Assembly (NCBI GenBank): GCA_964485815.1 | Contig: CAZAJX010000020.1 | Location: 1 to 38,426, forward strand | Source of the DNA: SFLA01 sp964485815 | GTDB taxonomy: Bacteria > Bacillota > Clostridia > Oscillospirales > CAG-382 | Length of the DNA: 38,426 nt | Reading direction: 5' to 3' | Shown: piece after piece, positions 38,056-38,426 of the stretch | Position numbering within the stretch: position 1 is the stretch's first letter | Layout: the number at the start of each line of letters is the position of its first letter | Program-made: the position numbers and the translations under genes | Notes under the pieces: model-generated | Told to the model about the DNA's origin: nothing | What the model saw: only the letters and a program-made list of their open reading frames with translations | Database searches by the model: none

Positions 38056-38131
38056 TGGTGATCCATCGGAGAATCGAACTCCGGACACCATGATTAAAAG
38101 TCATGTGCTCTACCGGCTGAGCTAATGGATC
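38056..38131 (-). tRNA. tRNA-Lys (anticodon TTT)
   Basis: A 76-base cloverleaf with acceptor arms GATCCAT/ATGGATC, D-arm GCTC/GAGC, anticodon stem CATGA/TCATG enclosing the loop CTTTTAA (anticodon TTT) and a T-arm with GAGTTCGATTCTC. Discriminator A and an encoded CCA are present. Confidence 0.96.
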
Positions 38132-38139
38132 ATTCAGAC

Positions 38140-38177
38140 CGCCCGATTAGAATAACACATTATCGGGCGTTTGTCAA
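38140..38177 (-). promoter_or_regulatory. Promoter of tRNA-Lys with an inverted repeat around the -10 box
   Basis: Minus strand TTGACA (38172-38177), 17 bases, TATTCT (38149-38154). CGCCCGAT (38162-38169 on the minus strand) and ATCGGGCG (38140-38147) form an 8-base inverted repeat around the -10 box. The same repeat could instead be a weak terminator hairpin for lexA, which ends at 38186. Confidence 0.65.
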
Positions 38178-38185
38178 TAAGAAAA

Positions 38186-38426
38186 TTAATAAAATCTGAA
38201 ATTTGCAATTACTACGCCTAAAATCATAACGTCAGTTGAGTAAATAGGTTTCATTTTAGAATTTTCCGGCTGAAGACGAACACGGTCCTTTTCGCGGAAG
38301 AAGCGCTTAACGGTTGCTTCGTCATCTATCAAAGCAACAACTATCTCACCGTCTTCTGCATATCTGCGGTTTTCAACAATGACTATATCACCGTTAAGAA
38401 TACCCGCATTGATCATACTCTCGCCC
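38186..38426 (-). CDS. lexA: LexA repressor, C-terminal part (runs off the window)
   Basis: The last 80 or so residues of a LexA-type S24 peptidase; the N-terminal DNA-binding domain lies beyond the window edge. The segment GESMINAGILNGDIVIVE carries the catalytic Ser (in GESM), and EATVKRFFRE carries the catalytic Lys, together the Ser-Lys dyad of RecA-stimulated self-cleavage. The typical VRLQPENSKMKPI and a final ILGVVIANFRFY follow. LexA represses SOS genes and cleaves itself on DNA damage. UmuD or a phage S24 repressor would look similar in this part, but the sequence and context favour LexA. Confidence 0.88.
   Translation of the reverse strand, partial: GESMINAGILNGDIVIVENRRYAEDGEIVVALIDDEATVKRFFREKDRVRLQPENSKMKPIYSTDVMILGVVIANFRFY

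Overview
The window reads as ordinary chromosome from an endospore-forming, anaerobic Bacillota of class Clostridia, probably a gut-type lineage. Base composition is moderate to low GC. Sporulation genes are present (spoIVA, a ylmC/ymxH-type PRC-barrel gene, a cwlD-like amidase, possibly spoIIM). Anaerobic energy genes (nfnAB, a sodium-pumping oxaloacetate decarboxylase) support this. GTG and TTG starts behind strong GGAGG sites are frequent. I see no insertion sequence, prophage, CRISPR array or clear foreign island.

Layout. 1-2603 (minus): a complete Xer-type recombinase, an acyl-ACP thioesterase and smpB overlap one another and are followed by ssrA (tmRNA), whose promoter lies across the end of smpB. 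2669-5206 (plus): four-gene operon with a small membrane protein, a CBM9-like protein, a nitroreductase and an AEC permease. 5207-8098 (plus): a regulatory stretch with XerD-box-like repeats, a SpoIIM-like membrane protein, a second Xer protein lacking two catalytic residues, and a YesL-like membrane protein. 8115-13836: CYTH protein, RluA-type pseudouridine synthase, an unrecognised helical protein, tRNA-Pro(GGG), a flavodoxin-fold oxidoreductase, nfnA-nfnB and a GNAT acetyltransferase. 13851-19293: ylmC-spoIVA (minus) divergent from pfkA (plus), then nnrD-lipoprotein-alr (minus). 19361-23156: membrane protein, cwlD-like amidase and radA, overlapped at the end by an antisense Cys-rich small gene, then a DUF6873-like protein.

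23205-27855 (minus): oadG-biotin carrier-oadB-oadA, followed by an ArsP_2-type permease. 27896-32938: hpt, a methyltransferase with a palindromic operator candidate on its promoter, and an operon of small membrane protein, ABC-F ATPase, DUF4830 lipoprotein-like protein and RsuA/RluB synthase. 33010-37492: an MsmX-type ABC ATPase with no permeases nearby, a PAS plus degenerate GHKL protein, a DUF4091 glycosidase-like protein and cytidine deaminase. 37499-38426 (minus): the end of lexA, tRNA-Lys(TTT), a small membrane gene whose stop codon lies inside tRNA-Arg(CCG), and tRNA-Arg.

The genes work together in recognisable modules: ribosome rescue (smpB/ssrA), redox balancing and sodium bioenergetics (Nfn, Oad), spore coat and cortex formation (SpoIVA, CwlD), cell-wall precursor supply (Alr) and RNA modification (two pseudouridine synthases). 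No striking new defence or mobile system is visible. The items most worth checking are the catalytically altered Xer protein with XerD-box-like repeats upstream of its operon, the degenerate PAS-GHKL protein, two palindromes placed on promoters, and the crowded tRNA-Lys / membrane gene / tRNA-Arg arrangement.
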